A stretch of DNA of 62,531 nucleotides from DATBDM01 sp036269915 (GTDB taxonomy: Bacteria > Actinomycetota > Thermoleophilia > Solirubrobacterales > Solirubrobacteraceae), in NCBI GenBank assembly GCA_036269915.1, contig DATBDM010000185.1, positions 1 to 62,531 on the forward strand. The letters run 5' to 3'. Both the position numbers and the translations under genes were made by a program. This document shows positions 8,720 to 15,118 of this stretch, piece by piece (the stretch's first letter is position 1; the number at the start of each line of letters is the position of its first letter). Under the pieces are notes generated by a model, which saw only the letters and a list, made by a program, of their open reading frames with translations, ran no database searches and was not told the origin of the DNA.

Positions 8720-8774
8720 CGCGGTCCTTTCACGAGGGGAATTCGAAGCTCTGATCCACAACGCTAGCGCTCGG

Positions 8775-9064
8775 TCAGCGGGTCACGTACATCGGGTTCG
8801 GGACCTTGAAGGCGCGCAGCCGCCGCCGCTCGCCACAGCGCGCCCGCTCGCGGTCGAACCCCGCGCGGCGCATGCAGTCGTAGGTCGAGAGCGCGGTGTC
8901 GTCGACGTCGAGCACGACCGCGACCGCGCGTACGCCGCGCGCCGCCGGTCGACGAACCGGCGGGCGCGGTCGACGACGTCGGTCGTGTCACGGGCCCAGC
9001 GGCCCGAGTCGTGGTAGGCGACGATCCGGGCCGGAGGGAGCGGTGGTGCGTCGGCGGCCGGCAT
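8775..9064 (-). pseudogene. Remnant of a HAD acid-phosphatase-like gene, frameshifted and truncated
   Basis: From ATG 9064 the first 46 codons read ARIVAYHDSGRWARDTTDVV and so on to RRAAYA. Reading then makes sense only in another frame, beginning near 8927, where it continues AVAVVLDVDDTALSTYDCM and ends at TGA 8775. DVDDTALS is HAD motif I of the class B/LppC-like acid phosphatases, and the helical stretch before it is what precedes motif I in that family. HAD motifs II and III are missing and there is no signal peptide, so even with the shift repaired only about 96 residues remain. It sits between fumC and the flavoprotein gene. A sequencing error could explain the shift but not the missing remainder. 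Confidence 0.55.
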
Positions 9065-9093
9065 GGGTCGCCGACGCACGCTCGCGCCCGGTC

Positions 9094-10467
9094 CTAGGCG
9101 GGCGGGATGTTCTGGTTGACGTGGAAGACGTTGTCCGGGTCGTAGTCGCGCTTGACCTGGCGCAGCCGGTCGTAGTTGGGCCCGTACGTGTCGCGGACGC
9201 GGTCGGCGCCCTCCTCCATCATGAAGTTCACGTACGCGCCACGGGCGGCGTGCGGATGCACCGCCTCGTGGTAGGCGGTCACCCAGTCGCGCAGCTCGCC
9301 GGCCCTGGCCGGATCGCCGTCCGCGCCGAGGATCACCATCGCGAAGCGCACGTCGCGCGCCGCGAACGCGGTCCCGTCCACGGGCACGTCGTGCACCGCG
9401 CCGTCGATCGGGTACAGGTGCATGGTCGAGGACACCGACGGCAGCGTCGGCCCGTGCTCGACGTGCTGCGCGATGGCCTCGTCGTTGAGCTCGCCGATGA
9501 AGTCCGCGCGCCAGTACTGCTGGATCCCGGCGGGGTACAGGCCGTCGAAGGCGGAGTTCCACGCGGGCAGCGGCACCTCGGCGACGCCGTCGAGATCGGG
9601 TTCGAGCGCGCGCATCGGCGCGAGCGCCTCGTCGCCCATGGCCGGCGGTCCGGCGTAGGTCCACACGACGCCGCACATCGGCTTCATCCGCAGCGCCTCG
9701 GGGAACGGGTCGACGGGCGGGACGATGAGGAAGGCGAAGAAGCCGCCCAGCTCGCGCGGCGCCTGCGGGAGGAACTCGCTCCAGGCGCGCATGATCTCCT
9801 CGGCGCGCTCCGGGCGCCAGAGCATCGGGCCGGCGTACACGTTGCCGACAGGCAGGGTGCGGAACGTGAAGCTCGTGACGATGCCGAAGTTGCCGCCGCC
9901 GCCGCGGATCGCCCAGAAGAGGTCGGGCTCCTGCTCCGCGCTCGCCCGTACGACGCGCCCGTCGGCGAGGACGACGTCGGCGCCCACGAGGTTGTCGATC
10001 GTCAGGCCGCCCGAGCGCGAGAGGTGCCCGATGCCGCCGCCCAGCGTGATGCCGCCGACGCCGGTGGTCGAGATGATGCCGGACGGCAGCGCGCGCCCGA
10101 ACGCATGGGTGGCGTGGTCGACATCTCCGAGCAGCGCGCCGCCCTGCACGTCGACCGTGCCGTCCGCCGGGTTGACGCGCACGCCGCGCATGGCGGACAG
10201 GTCGATGCAGACGCCGTCGTCGACGCTGGCCAAGCCACCGCCGTTGTGCGACCCGCCGCGGACGGCCACCGGCAGGCCCTGCGCGCGGGCGTGCCGCAGC
10301 GCCGCGACCACGTCGCCCGTATCCGCGCAGCGCGCGATCAGCGCCGGGTGGCGGTCGAACATGCCGTTGTGGAGGGCGCGCGCGGCGTCGTAGCGCTCGT
10401 CGTCGGGTCGGATCAGCTCTCCGCGGAAGTCGTCGAGCGCCGGGGACAGCTGGGTGATGGTGGTCAT
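9094..10467 (-). CDS. FAD-linked oxidoreductase, berberine-bridge-enzyme type
   Basis: 457 residues. The PCMH-type FAD domain holds VAVRGGSHNGGG with His74 in the position used for 8-alpha-histidyl FAD attachment, then GVGGITLGGGIGHLSR. The usual second, cysteinyl attachment residue is not present there, so single covalent FAD is expected. The C-terminal BBE motif, NYDRLRQVKRDYDPDNVFH followed by NQNIPP, is intact. Enzymes of this family oxidise sugars, alcohols or alkaloid-like substrates using oxygen. There is no signal peptide. Start ATG 10467 has a strong AGGAGG 6 nt upstream. A 52-residue DUF1059 gene lies just upstream on the same strand, and a BTAD regulator is divergent. Confidence 0.88.
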   Translation of the reverse strand: MTTITQLSPALDDFRGELIRPDDERYDAARALHNGMFDRHPALIARCADTGDVVAALRHARAQGLPVAVRGGSHNGGGLASVDDGVCIDLSAMRGVRVNPADGTVDVQGGALLGDVDHATHAFGRALPSGIISTTGVGGITLGGGIGHLSRSGGLTIDNLVGADVVLADGRVVRASAEQEPDLFWAIRGGGGNFGIVTSFTFRTLPVGNVYAGPMLWRPERAEEIMRAWSEFLPQAPRELGGFFAFLIVPPVDPFPEALRMKPMCGVVWTYAGPPAMGDEALAPMRALEPDLDGVAEVPLPAWNSAFDGLYPAGIQQYWRADFIGELNDEAIAQHVEHGPTLPSVSSTMHLYPIDGAVHDVPVDGTAFAARDVRFAMVILGADGDPARAGELRDWVTAYHEAVHPHAARGAYVNFMMEEGADRVRDTYGPNYDRLRQVKRDYDPDNVFHVNQNIPPA

Positions 10468-10484
10468 CGGACCTCCTGGGGGGA

Positions 10485-10643
10485 CTAGGCCTCCTCGGCC
10501 ATCGACTCGAGGTCCTCGCGACGGACGCTGGCGGCGAGCTCGGGGTGGTCGGCGCGGAGGTGCGCCTCGAGCGCATCGGCGGCCTCCCCGGGGTCGGTGC
10601 CGCGGGCGAGGAAGCCGCACGTACAGCGGATGACCTTGGTCAT
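10485..10643 (-). CDS. DUF1059-family small protein
   Basis: A 52-residue protein that standard length cut-offs miss. It begins MTKVIRCTCGFLARGTDPGE and contains ALEAHLRADHPEL. The CxCG pair near the N-terminus and the downstream HxxxxH helix match the short DUF1059 family (MTKVIRCECGF type), which looks like a small zinc-binding domain. Function is unknown. It is followed 17 nt later by the flavoprotein gene, whose AGGAGG lies in the gap, so the two form an operon. The divergent BTAD regulator starts 32 nt away. A second ATG nearby is out of frame. Confidence 0.75.
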   Translation of the reverse strand: MTKVIRCTCGFLARGTDPGEAADALEAHLRADHPELAASVRREDLESMAEEA

Positions 10644-10675
10644 GACGTCAGAGACCCGAAGCTATTCCCAGCACC

Positions 10676-11479
10676 TTGCGCCGTTGTGGGATTCTCCTTG
10701 CCGCCACCTTGCCCGACAACCCCCCGACCCGCCTCCAGCTGTGCGGGATGCTCGCGGTGGAGCTCCACGGCCGCGACGTCACCGCCGCGCTCCCGGGCGG
10801 CCTCGGGCGGGAGCTGTTCGTGCTGCTCGCCGTCCACCGCCGGCGCGCGCTGCCACGGGAGGAGCTCAAGGATGCCCTGTGGCCGCGGGGGCCGAGCGCC
10901 GCGGCCGACAGCGCCCTGAGCGCGCTGCTATCGCGCCTGCGCCGGGCGCTCGGACCCGGCGCGCTCGAGGGGCGCGGGCTGGTGCGGCTCGTGCTGCCCG
11001 CGGACGCGTGGGTCGACGTCGAGGCGGCCGAGGCGGCGCTGCACCGGGCGGAGGCGGCGGTCGCGCGGCGCGACTGGGCCGGCGGCTGGGGGCCCGCGCA
11101 GGTCGCGCTCGCGGTCGCCCGCCGTGGCTTCGTGCCCTGGGCCGACGCGCCGTGGGTGCTCGAGCGCCGGCGTCGGATGGAGGATGTGCTCGCGTCCGCG
11201 CTGGAGTCCTATGCGGCGATCGCGCTCGGGCTCGGCGGCTCGGAGCTCGGCACCGGCGAGCGGGCCGCGCGCGAGCTCGTCGCGCGTGCGCCGTACCGCG
11301 AGCGCGGGCATGCGCTGCTGATGGGGTTGCTCGCCGCGCGCGGCAACCCGGCCGAGGCGCTGCGCGTCTACGAGGCGCTGCGCGAACGCCTGCGCGACGA
11401 CCTCGGCATCGCGCCCGCGCCGCGGCTGCGCGAGCTGCAGGCGCAGCTGCTGCGGACGGGCGACCTGGCGCGCTCGTGA
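10676..11479 (+). CDS. BTAD-domain (SARP-like) transcriptional regulator
   Basis: 267 residues. Residues from about 20 to 100 form an OmpR-type winged helix (LQLCGMLAVELHGR, RELFVLLAVHRRRALPREEL, ALSALLSRLRRALG). Residues from about 115 are the all-helical bacterial transcriptional activator domain, with ARELVARAPYRERGHALLMG, LAARGNPAEALRVYEALRER and LRDDLGIAPAPRLREL. This is the SARP architecture without any ATPase or sensor extension. Such proteins activate nearby operons, so the divergent DUF1059-flavoprotein operon is the natural target. The TTG at 10676 is the upstream limit; an internal ATG at residue 24 would remove only the disordered start, so the true start is uncertain. Confidence 0.82.
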   Translation: MRRCGILLAATLPDNPPTRLQLCGMLAVELHGRDVTAALPGGLGRELFVLLAVHRRRALPREELKDALWPRGPSAAADSALSALLSRLRRALGPGALEGRGLVRLVLPADAWVDVEAAEAALHRAEAAVARRDWAGGWGPAQVALAVARRGFVPWADAPWVLERRRRMEDVLASALESYAAIALGLGGSELGTGERAARELVARAPYRERGHALLMGLLAARGNPAEALRVYEALRERLRDDLGIAPAPRLRELQAQLLRTGDLARS

Positions 11480-11487
11480 CCGAGGTA

Positions 11488-11961
11488 CTAGGCCGCTTCG
11501 AGCGGCTCGATGACGTGGCGCGCGCCGGGGCCCGGCTCGGGCGTCACGTCGTGCGGGTGCATCGGCTTGCGGCAGTGGCTGCAGACCAGCTCGGGCTCGG
11601 CCTCGTGCCCGCAGGTGTGGCGCAGCACGACCGGCGGGCCATCGTCGCCGAGCAGGTGCGCGTCGCCCCAGCGCATGATCGTGATCACCGCCGGATAGAG
11701 ATCGCGACCCGCCGGTGTCAGGCGGTACTCGAAGCGCTCGGGCTCGGACTGGTAGCGGCGGCGCTCGAGGATGCCCGCCCGCACGAGCGTCTGCAGGCGC
11801 GCGGAGAGGATGTTTCGCGCGATCCCGAGATTGCGCTGCATGTCCGAGAAGCGCCGCACGCCGTAGAACGACTCGCGCAGGATCAAGAACGTCCAGCGCT
11901 CTCCGAGGATCTCCATCGCCCGCCCGATCGAGCACGATTCGGGGCGCTCAAGGTCATACAT
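11488..11961 (-). CDS. HxlR-family winged-helix regulator with zinc-ribbon-like tail
   Basis: 157 residues. The N-terminal HxlR domain reads CSIGRAMEILGERWTFLILR, FSDMQRNLGIARNILSARL and YRLTPAGRDL, the standard MarR-like dimeric DNA-binding fold. After residue 115 comes a CGHEAEPELVCSHCRKPM segment, a CxxC-type tail seen in many actinobacterial HxlR proteins that may bind zinc. ATG 11961 is supported by TACGGT 7 nt upstream. The alpha/beta-hydrolase gene lies just upstream on the same strand, so it may read into this gene or be regulated by it. Effector unknown. Confidence 0.9.
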   Translation of the reverse strand: MYDLERPESCSIGRAMEILGERWTFLILRESFYGVRRFSDMQRNLGIARNILSARLQTLVRAGILERRRYQSEPERFEYRLTPAGRDLYPAVITIMRWGDAHLLGDDGPPVVLRHTCGHEAEPELVCSHCRKPMHPHDVTPEPGPGARHVIEPLEAA

Positions 11962-11968
11962 GGGACAA

Positions 11969-11974
11969 ACCGTA
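11969..11974 (-). promoter_or_regulatory. -10 element of the HxlR gene (leaderless)
   Basis: TACGGT on the minus strand is followed by 7 nt and then ATG 11961. Confidence 0.55.
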
Positions 11975-11978
11975 GCGA

Positions 11979-12818
11979 TTAGCCGCAGAACGCCGCGAGC
12001 TCGCGTGCGACGCCGACGGGGTCGTCGTAGGCGAGCAGGAACCCGGTGCGCGGGAGCACGCGCAGCTGGGCGTCGGGCAGCAGGTCGAGCGCCTCCTCGG
12101 CGATGGTCAGCGGATGGCGCGGGTCCGAGTCGGCCCACAGCAGCAGCGTGGGAATGGTGAGGTCCGCATAGCGATCGAGCAGCTCGCTCCATTCGCCGTG
12201 CGGGAAGCCGCGTACGGCGCGTCCCCATCCGCGCACGCGGTTGGCGTTGCCGCCGATGCCCATCAGCGCGTGGCGCAGCAGGTCGCGCGCGGCGCGGTTG
12301 CCGGTCGCGGTGAGCCCGTCGGCGAGCTTGGGCCGCAGCACCAGCCGTGCGCTGTGGGAGAGGAGCCGGTCGACGCCGGGCACGACCGCCGCACGCGTGG
12401 CGACGGCGAGCGCGCGCTCGCCGGCCGTCCGCTCCGGGCGCCGGTGCAGCGGCGCGGACATCAGCACCAGCTTGCCGGGGCTGAGCGAGCCGCGGTGGAT
12501 CGCCTCGAGCAGGATCATCGCGCCGAGCTCGTGCCCGCCGACGAGCGGGCGCGGGCCGCCGACGTCGTGCAGGAACCCGCCGAGCACGTCGGCGGTCCAC
12601 TCCAGCGTGTACGGGTGGTGCGGCCGGTCCTCGGAGTCGCCGTGCAGCGGCAGGTCGGGGAGCACGACGCGGTAGCGGTGGGCGAGCTCGTCGACGACCG
12701 GCTCCCACTCGCGGTGCGAGAGTCCCTTGGAGTGCAGAAGCGCGAGCGGCGGGCCTGTCCCGGACTCGCGGTAGGCGATCCGCGCGCCGTCGTGGTGGTG
12801 GTAGAGGCGCAGCTTCAC
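11979..12818 (-). CDS. Alpha/beta-hydrolase fold protein lacking the catalytic Ser and His
   Basis: 279 residues with a normal alpha/beta-hydrolase plan: oxyanion strand LALLHSKGLSHREW, then YRVVLPDLPLHGDS, cap region, and TIPTLLLWADSDPRHPL carrying the acid residue. The nucleophile elbow, normally GxSxG, reads GHELG at residues 95-99, so Glu97 replaces Ser. The C-terminal catalytic His is also absent: RTGFLLAYDDP where GH is expected. With two of three triad residues gone, classic esterase or lipase chemistry is unlikely. It may be a non-enzymatic binding protein or use other chemistry. The start is GTG 12818, 26 nt from the divergent MATE gene. Confidence 0.8.
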   Translation of the reverse strand: MKLRLYHHHDGARIAYRESGTGPPLALLHSKGLSHREWEPVVDELAHRYRVVLPDLPLHGDSEDRPHHPYTLEWTADVLGGFLHDVGGPRPLVGGHELGAMILLEAIHRGSLSPGKLVLMSAPLHRRPERTAGERALAVATRAAVVPGVDRLLSHSARLVLRPKLADGLTATGNRAARDLLRHALMGIGGNANRVRGWGRAVRGFPHGEWSELLDRYADLTIPTLLLWADSDPRHPLTIAEEALDLLPDAQLRVLPRTGFLLAYDDPVGVARELAAFCG

Positions 12819-12828
12819 GGGCGTGTCG

Positions 12829-12834
12829 TAGCTT
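12829..12834 (+). promoter_or_regulatory. -10 element of the MATE gene
   Basis: TAGCTT lies 10 nt before ATG 12845. On the other strand TACGAC lies 6 nt before the GTG of the hydrolase, so the gap may hold a two-way promoter. Confidence 0.45.
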
Positions 12835-12844
12835 GCCGGACCAC

Positions 12845-14143
12845 ATGAGCGACCGTCGTGCCCACGACCGCGCGATCCTCGCGCTCGCGCTGCCGGCGCT
12901 CGGCGCGCTCGCCGCCGAGCCCCTGTACGTGCTCGTGGACACCGCGATCGTCGGGCACCTCGGCACGCAGCAGCTGGCCTCGCTCGCGATCGCGGCGACC
13001 GTGCTCTCGACCGCGTTCACCGTCTTCAACTTCCTCACCTACGGGACGACCGCGCGGGTCGCGCGCTTCCACGGCGCGGGCCGCGACGCCGACGCCGCGG
13101 CCGTCGGCTCCCAGGCGCTGTGGCTGGGATTCGGCATCGGCCTCGTGCTCGCCGTCGCGATCGCCGCGCTCGCCGGGCCGGCGGTGTCGCTGATGGGCGG
13201 CCGCGGGGCGATCGCGGCGGGCGCGGAGCTCTACCTGCGCATCTCCGCGCTCGGCGCGCCGTGGTTCATGATCGCCTCCGCCGGCCAGGGCTTCCTGCGC
13301 GGGATGGGCGATCTGCGTACGCCGCTGAAGATCCTCGTCGTCGCGCATGCGGTCAACGTCGCGCTCGAGCTTCTGTTCGTCTACGGCTTCGACTGGGGGC
13401 TCGCGGGCTCGGCGTGGGGGACCGTGATCGCGCAGACGGGCATGGGACTCGCCTTCGTCGCGGTGCAGCGGCGCGCGGGGCTCGAGCGCCCGGACCCGGC
13501 GGCGATGCGCCCGCTGATGCGCGTCGGCGCGGAGATCGCGGTGCGGACGTCCGCGCTGCTCGGCTCGTTCCTCGTCGCCTCGGCGGTGCTGGCGCGGGTC
13601 GGGCCGGCGTCGCTTGCCGCCCATCAGATCGCCTTCCAGCTGTTCATCTTCTTCGCCCTCGTGCTCGACGCGCTTGCGATCGCCGCGCAGGTCCTCGTGG
13701 GCCGGGCGCTGGGGTCGGGAGACGGCGCCGAGGCGCGCGCCGCGGCCCTGCGGGTGATCCTGTGGTCGGTGGTCGCCGGGGCGGTGTTCGGCGTCGGGCT
13801 GCTCGCGCTCGCGGAGGTGATCCCGCGGCTGTTCACGGGCGATGCGCTCGTGCGCGAGCGCGCGCGGGAGATCTGGGTGATCTTCGCGGCGATGATGCCG
13901 CTCAACGGCGCGGTGTTCGCGCTCGACGGCATCCTCATCGGCGCCGGCGACACCCGCTTCATCATGTGGGCGATGCTCGCCGCGGCGGCCGTCTACATCC
14001 CGATCGCGCTGCTCGCGCTGCACGAGGGCTGGGGGATCCGAGGGGTCTGGTGGGGCCTCGCCGCGCTGATCGCCGTGCGCGCGATCACCTGCGGCGCGCG
14101 CTTCGCCGGCGGACGATGGGCGCTCACCGGCGCGCCCGCGTAG
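12845..14143 (+). CDS. MATE family efflux transporter
   Basis: 432 residues with about twelve hydrophobic helices in two homologous halves. The opening AILALALPALGALAAEPLYVLVDTAIVGHLG is, in pieces, the DinF/NorM-type MATE signature, with the Pro and Asp of helix 1 and the DTAIVGHLG loop. GQGFLRGMGDLRTPLKI and GAGDTRFIMWAM match loops conserved in both halves. These proteins export cationic or other drugs and metabolites by proton or sodium antiport. ATG 12845 has a -10-like hexamer 10 nt upstream; an in-frame TTG at 12833 would overlap it. The divergent hydrolase-like gene shares the intergenic region. Confidence 0.9.
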   Translation: MSDRRAHDRAILALALPALGALAAEPLYVLVDTAIVGHLGTQQLASLAIAATVLSTAFTVFNFLTYGTTARVARFHGAGRDADAAAVGSQALWLGFGIGLVLAVAIAALAGPAVSLMGGRGAIAAGAELYLRISALGAPWFMIASAGQGFLRGMGDLRTPLKILVVAHAVNVALELLFVYGFDWGLAGSAWGTVIAQTGMGLAFVAVQRRAGLERPDPAAMRPLMRVGAEIAVRTSALLGSFLVASAVLARVGPASLAAHQIAFQLFIFFALVLDALAIAAQVLVGRALGSGDGAEARAAALRVILWSVVAGAVFGVGLLALAEVIPRLFTGDALVRERAREIWVIFAAMMPLNGAVFALDGILIGAGDTRFIMWAMLAAAAVYIPIALLALHEGWGIRGVWWGLAALIAVRAITCGARFAGGRWALTGAPA

Positions 14144-14149
14144 TACCTT
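14144..14149 (+). promoter_or_regulatory. -10 element directly after the MATE stop
   Basis: TACCTT follows the TAG stop at once and lies 7 nt before ATG 14157, so the downstream small gene is probably transcribed separately as a leaderless message. Confidence 0.5.
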
Positions 14150-14156
14150 CGCCGGC

Positions 14157-14558
14157 ATGCTGCGCCGAGTCGCCTCCGCCGTGATCCTCCTCGCCCTGCT
14201 CGCGCCCGCGTCGGCGCTCGCCCAGGGCAACGACCTGTTGCCGCCGACTGCGGCGTCGCCCACGTCGACGCCGGTGCCGACCGTGACGCCGACGCCCGAC
14301 CCGACGTCATCGACGACCGGGAGGACCACGCTCTTCATCATCGGGGCCGCGCTGCTCCTGGCGTTCCTCTTCATCGGGCTGTGGATCGCGCGCGACGCCC
14401 GCCGCTCCCTGCCGAGCAAGCGCCATCACGGCAGTACGGCCGAGCCGCTCGCGATCGACGGCGCGCCGCGGCCGAAGCCGCCGCACGTCAAGCAGAAGGC
14501 GCGGGCGCGCGGCAAGGCGCAGCGCCGCGCCCGCCGCGCGAACCGGCCGGGACGCTAG
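14157..14558 (+). CDS. Small exported/membrane protein, unknown function
   Basis: 133 residues. An N-terminal signal sequence (SAVILLALLAPASALAQG) is followed by a Pro/Thr/Ser-rich spacer of about 35 residues. One strong transmembrane helix (TLFIIGAALLLAFLFIGLWI) comes next, then a very basic Arg/Lys/Ala tail of about 65 residues that would lie in the cytoplasm. I do not recognise a family. The layout suggests a small type I membrane protein whose basic tail could touch nucleic acid or lipid head groups. A -10 hexamer 7 nt upstream supports the start. The next gene is convergent, 84 nt away. Confidence 0.7.
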   Translation: MLRRVASAVILLALLAPASALAQGNDLLPPTAASPTSTPVPTVTPTPDPTSSTTGRTTLFIIGAALLLAFLFIGLWIARDARRSLPSKRHHGSTAEPLAIDGAPRPKPPHVKQKARARGKAQRRARRANRPGR

Positions 14559-14642
14559 GCGCGAAACGTCAACCCCGCCGGGTGGGGAGGCGCGGGTCCG
14601 CCGCGCCGGAACGTCGGATCGTCGCGGCGCGCGTTCGCCCCG

Positions 14643-15095
14643 CTAGGCGCCGGGCGTGACCACGAGGTCGCGGACGCGCAGCACCGCGCGGTGGCGCGGG
14701 ATCACCGCGAACGGCCGGGTGAAGCCGGCGAAGCGGCCGTCGCCGCGGTAGTCGGCGAAGCGCACCACGCGCTTGCCGCGCATGAAGAGGAACAGGTCGC
14801 CGGTGCGGAAGCCGATGACGCCAGTCCACGGGTAGCCCAGGCGCGCCGAGATCGCCTTCGTGGGCGTGTCGGCCCGCACGAGCAGGATGCGATCCCAGTC
14901 GAAGCCCGTCAGCCGCGGGACGACCACTCGCCCGCCGGTGTCCGACTGCGCCAGCGCGATCGCCTTCGTCAGGTTCTCGGCCAGCATGTTGTCGACCTGG
15001 ATGTTGTCCTCGTCGCGCGTCAGGTAGACCGCGAGCCCGAGGCCGCCGATGAGGACGGCCAGCGCCACTCCGACGGCGATCAGCGCTTTCGCCAC
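14643..15095 (-). CDS. Membrane-anchored protein of unknown function
   Basis: 150 residues from GTG 15095. The N-terminus AKALIAVGVALAVLIGGLGL is a single membrane anchor. The rest is a predicted extracytoplasmic alpha/beta domain with DWDRILLVRADTPTKAIS and LFLFMRGKRVVRFADYRGD. I do not recognise a named family. The start was chosen because GATAAT lies 7 nt upstream on this strand; the longer frame to 15137 would run through the ileS promoter. It is divergent from ileS with 23 nt between starts. Confidence 0.7.
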   Translation of the reverse strand: MAKALIAVGVALAVLIGGLGLAVYLTRDEDNIQVDNMLAENLTKAIALAQSDTGGRVVVPRLTGFDWDRILLVRADTPTKAISARLGYPWTGVIGFRTGDLFLFMRGKRVVRFADYRGDGRFAGFTRPFAVIPRHRAVLRVRDLVVTPGA

Positions 15096-15101
15096 CCCGC
15101 C

Positions 15102-15108
15102 TATTATC
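15102..15108. promoter_or_regulatory. Two-way -10 region between a membrane-protein gene and ileS
   Basis: On the plus strand TATTAT (15102-15107) lies 11 nt before the ileS ATG. On the minus strand GATAAT (15108-15103) lies 7 nt before GTG 15095. With only 23 nt between the genes there is no room for a T-box or other leader. Confidence 0.6.
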
Positions 15109-15118
15109 ACCGGTCCCG

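Noticed and set aside
8740..8777. Selenocysteine codon at the TGA ending the HAD fragment, considered because selC is present
   Set aside because: Translation past the TGA does not continue a HAD domain and quickly runs into the fumC upstream region. No hairpin resembling a SECIS follows the codon.
15096..15118. T-box leader for ileS
   Set aside because: Only 23 nt separate ileS from the divergent gene, and a -10 lies 11 nt before the ATG, so no leader RNA exists.
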